From Candidatus Fimivivens faecavium (lineage in GTDB: Bacteria > Bacillota > Clostridia > Oscillospirales > Ruminococcaceae), in assembly GCA_018716105.1 (NCBI GenBank), contig DVKH01000023.1, forward strand, positions 1-54,257: a stretch of 54,257 bases of DNA, given 5' to 3'. The position numbers were made by a program, and so were the translations under genes. The notes under the pieces were generated by a model that made no database searches, had not been told where the DNA came from, and worked only from the letters and a program-made list of their open reading frames with translations. This document shows, piece after piece, positions 53,250 to 54,257 of the stretch (positions are counted from its first letter, which is position 1; every line of letters starts with the position of its first letter).

Positions 53250-54257
53250 TTATTCGAAATGAAGCGGCCCGGCCGCATCCACCGCCGCCGCGACCGTCAC
53301 CGGCCCGACGGCGGTTTTGGGGACGATCAGCGTTCCGTCCCGCGCCGCTCTGAGCGCGGCCCGCTCACAGACGCAGTCCACGCCCGCAACCGATTTTACA
53401 AAACGCGATTGGGAAAACGCGCCCGGGACAACGAGCAGTTCTTCCGCCGAATAGGTGGAGAACAAGATCCCCCGCTCCGCGCAGAACGCGATAAGCCCCT
53501 CCTCATCCTTTTTGAGGTCGACCGAAGCCGCCGCACGGACCGCTTCCGGGAGGATCCGGCGCTCTTTCAGGACGGCCCTGACCGCCGTCTCGATGTCGTC
53601 CTTCGACGCGCCCCTCCGGCAGCCGATGCCGAGGACGACCGCCCTGGGCGCGAGCAGGAGCGTCTCCTGAAATGGGCGCTCCTCCCGGATTGAAACGCAG
53701 ATTCCAACCTCCCCGCCCACTTGATGGGACACGCCCTCCGGCAGCGCGCCGGAAACCGGTATTTCGGTTTTGAGGCCCACCCGCTCCCCGCGCAGGAGCG
53801 CGCCGGAGACAAGCTTGACCGCCCCGAGGTTGACAACCGACAATCCGTTTTCCTTCGCCCACACGTCGCAGGCGAAGCGCCCGTTTACGTCGGTGCCGGT
53901 CGTGATCACCGGCTGAGCCCCCAAAAGCCGCGCCGTCTCAAGCGCGAGGGCGTTCGCCCCGCCGAGGTGCCCCGACAGAATTGGGATCACATGCCGCCCC
54001 GCCTCGTCGAGGACGAGAACCGCCGGGTCGCGGTCCTTACATCTGAGATGCGGCGCGACGGCCCGCACCGCGATGCCCGCCGCGCCGACAAACAGGATCC
54101 CGTCCGCCTCCCGAAAGGCGCGGCCGGCCCATTCCCGGACGCCCCCCTCCATCCCGAGGATCGGAAGGCCGCCGCTTCCCCTGCGGCATTCTGCCGCGAT
54201 CCGCCCCGGTGCAAACACGCGGCACATGTGCCCCCCAGCGTCAAGGAGCCCCGCCGC
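53250..54257 (-). CDS. cbiG: Cobalt-precorrin-5A hydrolase (5' end cut by window edge)
   Basis: 336 codons visible; the frame stays open through the right edge, so the true start lies outside. The N-terminal domain has ADGILFVGAAGIAVRAVAPHL, followed by VIPILSGHLGGANALALETARLLGAQPVITTGTDVNG. The C-terminal CbiG domain has VLGIGCRRGASKDDIETAVR, then VSIREERPFQETL-type strands. The enzyme opens the delta-lactone and removes C20 as acetaldehyde in the anaerobic route, distinguishing this pathway from the oxygen-dependent one. cbiH follows after 36 bases. Confidence 0.95.
   Translation of the reverse strand, partial: AAGLLDAGGHMCRVFAPGRIAAECRRGSGGLPILGMEGGVREWAGRAFREADGILFVGAAGIAVRAVAPHLRCKDRDPAVLVLDEAGRHVIPILSGHLGGANALALETARLLGAQPVITTGTDVNGRFACDVWAKENGLSVVNLGAVKLVSGALLRGERVGLKTEIPVSGALPEGVSHQVGGEVGICVSIREERPFQETLLLAPRAVVLGIGCRRGASKDDIETAVRAVLKERRILPEAVRAAASVDLKKDEEGLIAFCAERGILFSTYSAEELLVVPGAFSQSRFVKSVAGVDCVCERAALRAARDGTLIVPKTAVGPVTVAAAVDAAGPLHFE

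Overview
The window looks like chromosome from a GC-rich, anaerobic, spore-forming Firmicute of the class Clostridia, probably Oscillospiraceae/Ruminococcaceae-like. The signs are SpoVT, a class III fructose-1,6-bisphosphatase, an IscU-like/GGGtGRT gene pair, an RsgI-type anti-sigma factor, LuxS, DUF1576, DUF4349 and DUF1893 genes, strong AGGAGG ribosome sites and the anaerobic (cbi) cobalamin route. No rRNA, tRNA, prophage, transposase or CRISPR array was seen. The strong GC bias at third codon positions creates many long antisense open frames, which are omitted.

Left part (1-25 kb) is a mosaic of short housekeeping and regulatory units: gapA (cut by the left edge); a histidine-kinase-like protein whose phosphoacceptor His is replaced; a four-gene ECF sigma/anti-sigma/membrane operon; a secreted transglutaminase-like protein; secA; an IscU-like/GGGtGRT operon; an amidohydrolase plus membrane protein; a DUF4349 lipoprotein; a YpsA-like SLOG protein; a SurA_N-like lipoprotein followed by pyrophosphatase; an XRE repressor diverging from a tiny gene; a minus-strand operon of MBL hydrolase, trmB, class-I amidotransferase and a 53-residue DUF3006-like gene; a DUF1576 membrane protein; and a second ECF sigma gene with an RsgI/PepSY anti-sigma factor that carries a very recent internal duplication.

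Middle part (25-38 kb) holds DUF1893, a sodium:solute symporter, SpoVT, an HD hydrolase, a MATE exporter, luxS, a TraX-like protein, fbp, pepD, cinA and a ZIP transporter. Two divergent intergenic regions here (25550-25843 and 36871-37291) contain copies of one modular hairpin-rich repeat: short unpaired linkers are conserved while the intervening stems change sequence but remain self-complementary. I regard this as the most interesting unexplained structure in the window.

Right part (38-54 kb) is one long minus-strand cobalamin locus, tightly packed with repeated ATGA overlaps: cbiG (cut by the right edge), cbiH, cbiJ, cbiET, cbiA, cobT, cobU, cobS, a short second cobU-like gene, a cobC-like phosphatase, cbiB, cobD, an ApgM-like gene, cbiP, cobO, cbiC, and then a cobalamin riboswitch with its own promoter and terminator in front of a cbiK with an N-terminal export or anchor segment. 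Together these cover cobalt insertion, most of the corrin-ring steps, adenosylation, amidation, the aminopropanol arm and nucleotide-loop assembly. cbiL, cbiF and cbiD are not present and would be expected beyond the right edge. No L-threonine kinase (PduX) is recognisable, which makes the ApgM-like gene next to cobD a good candidate for a cobalamin role.
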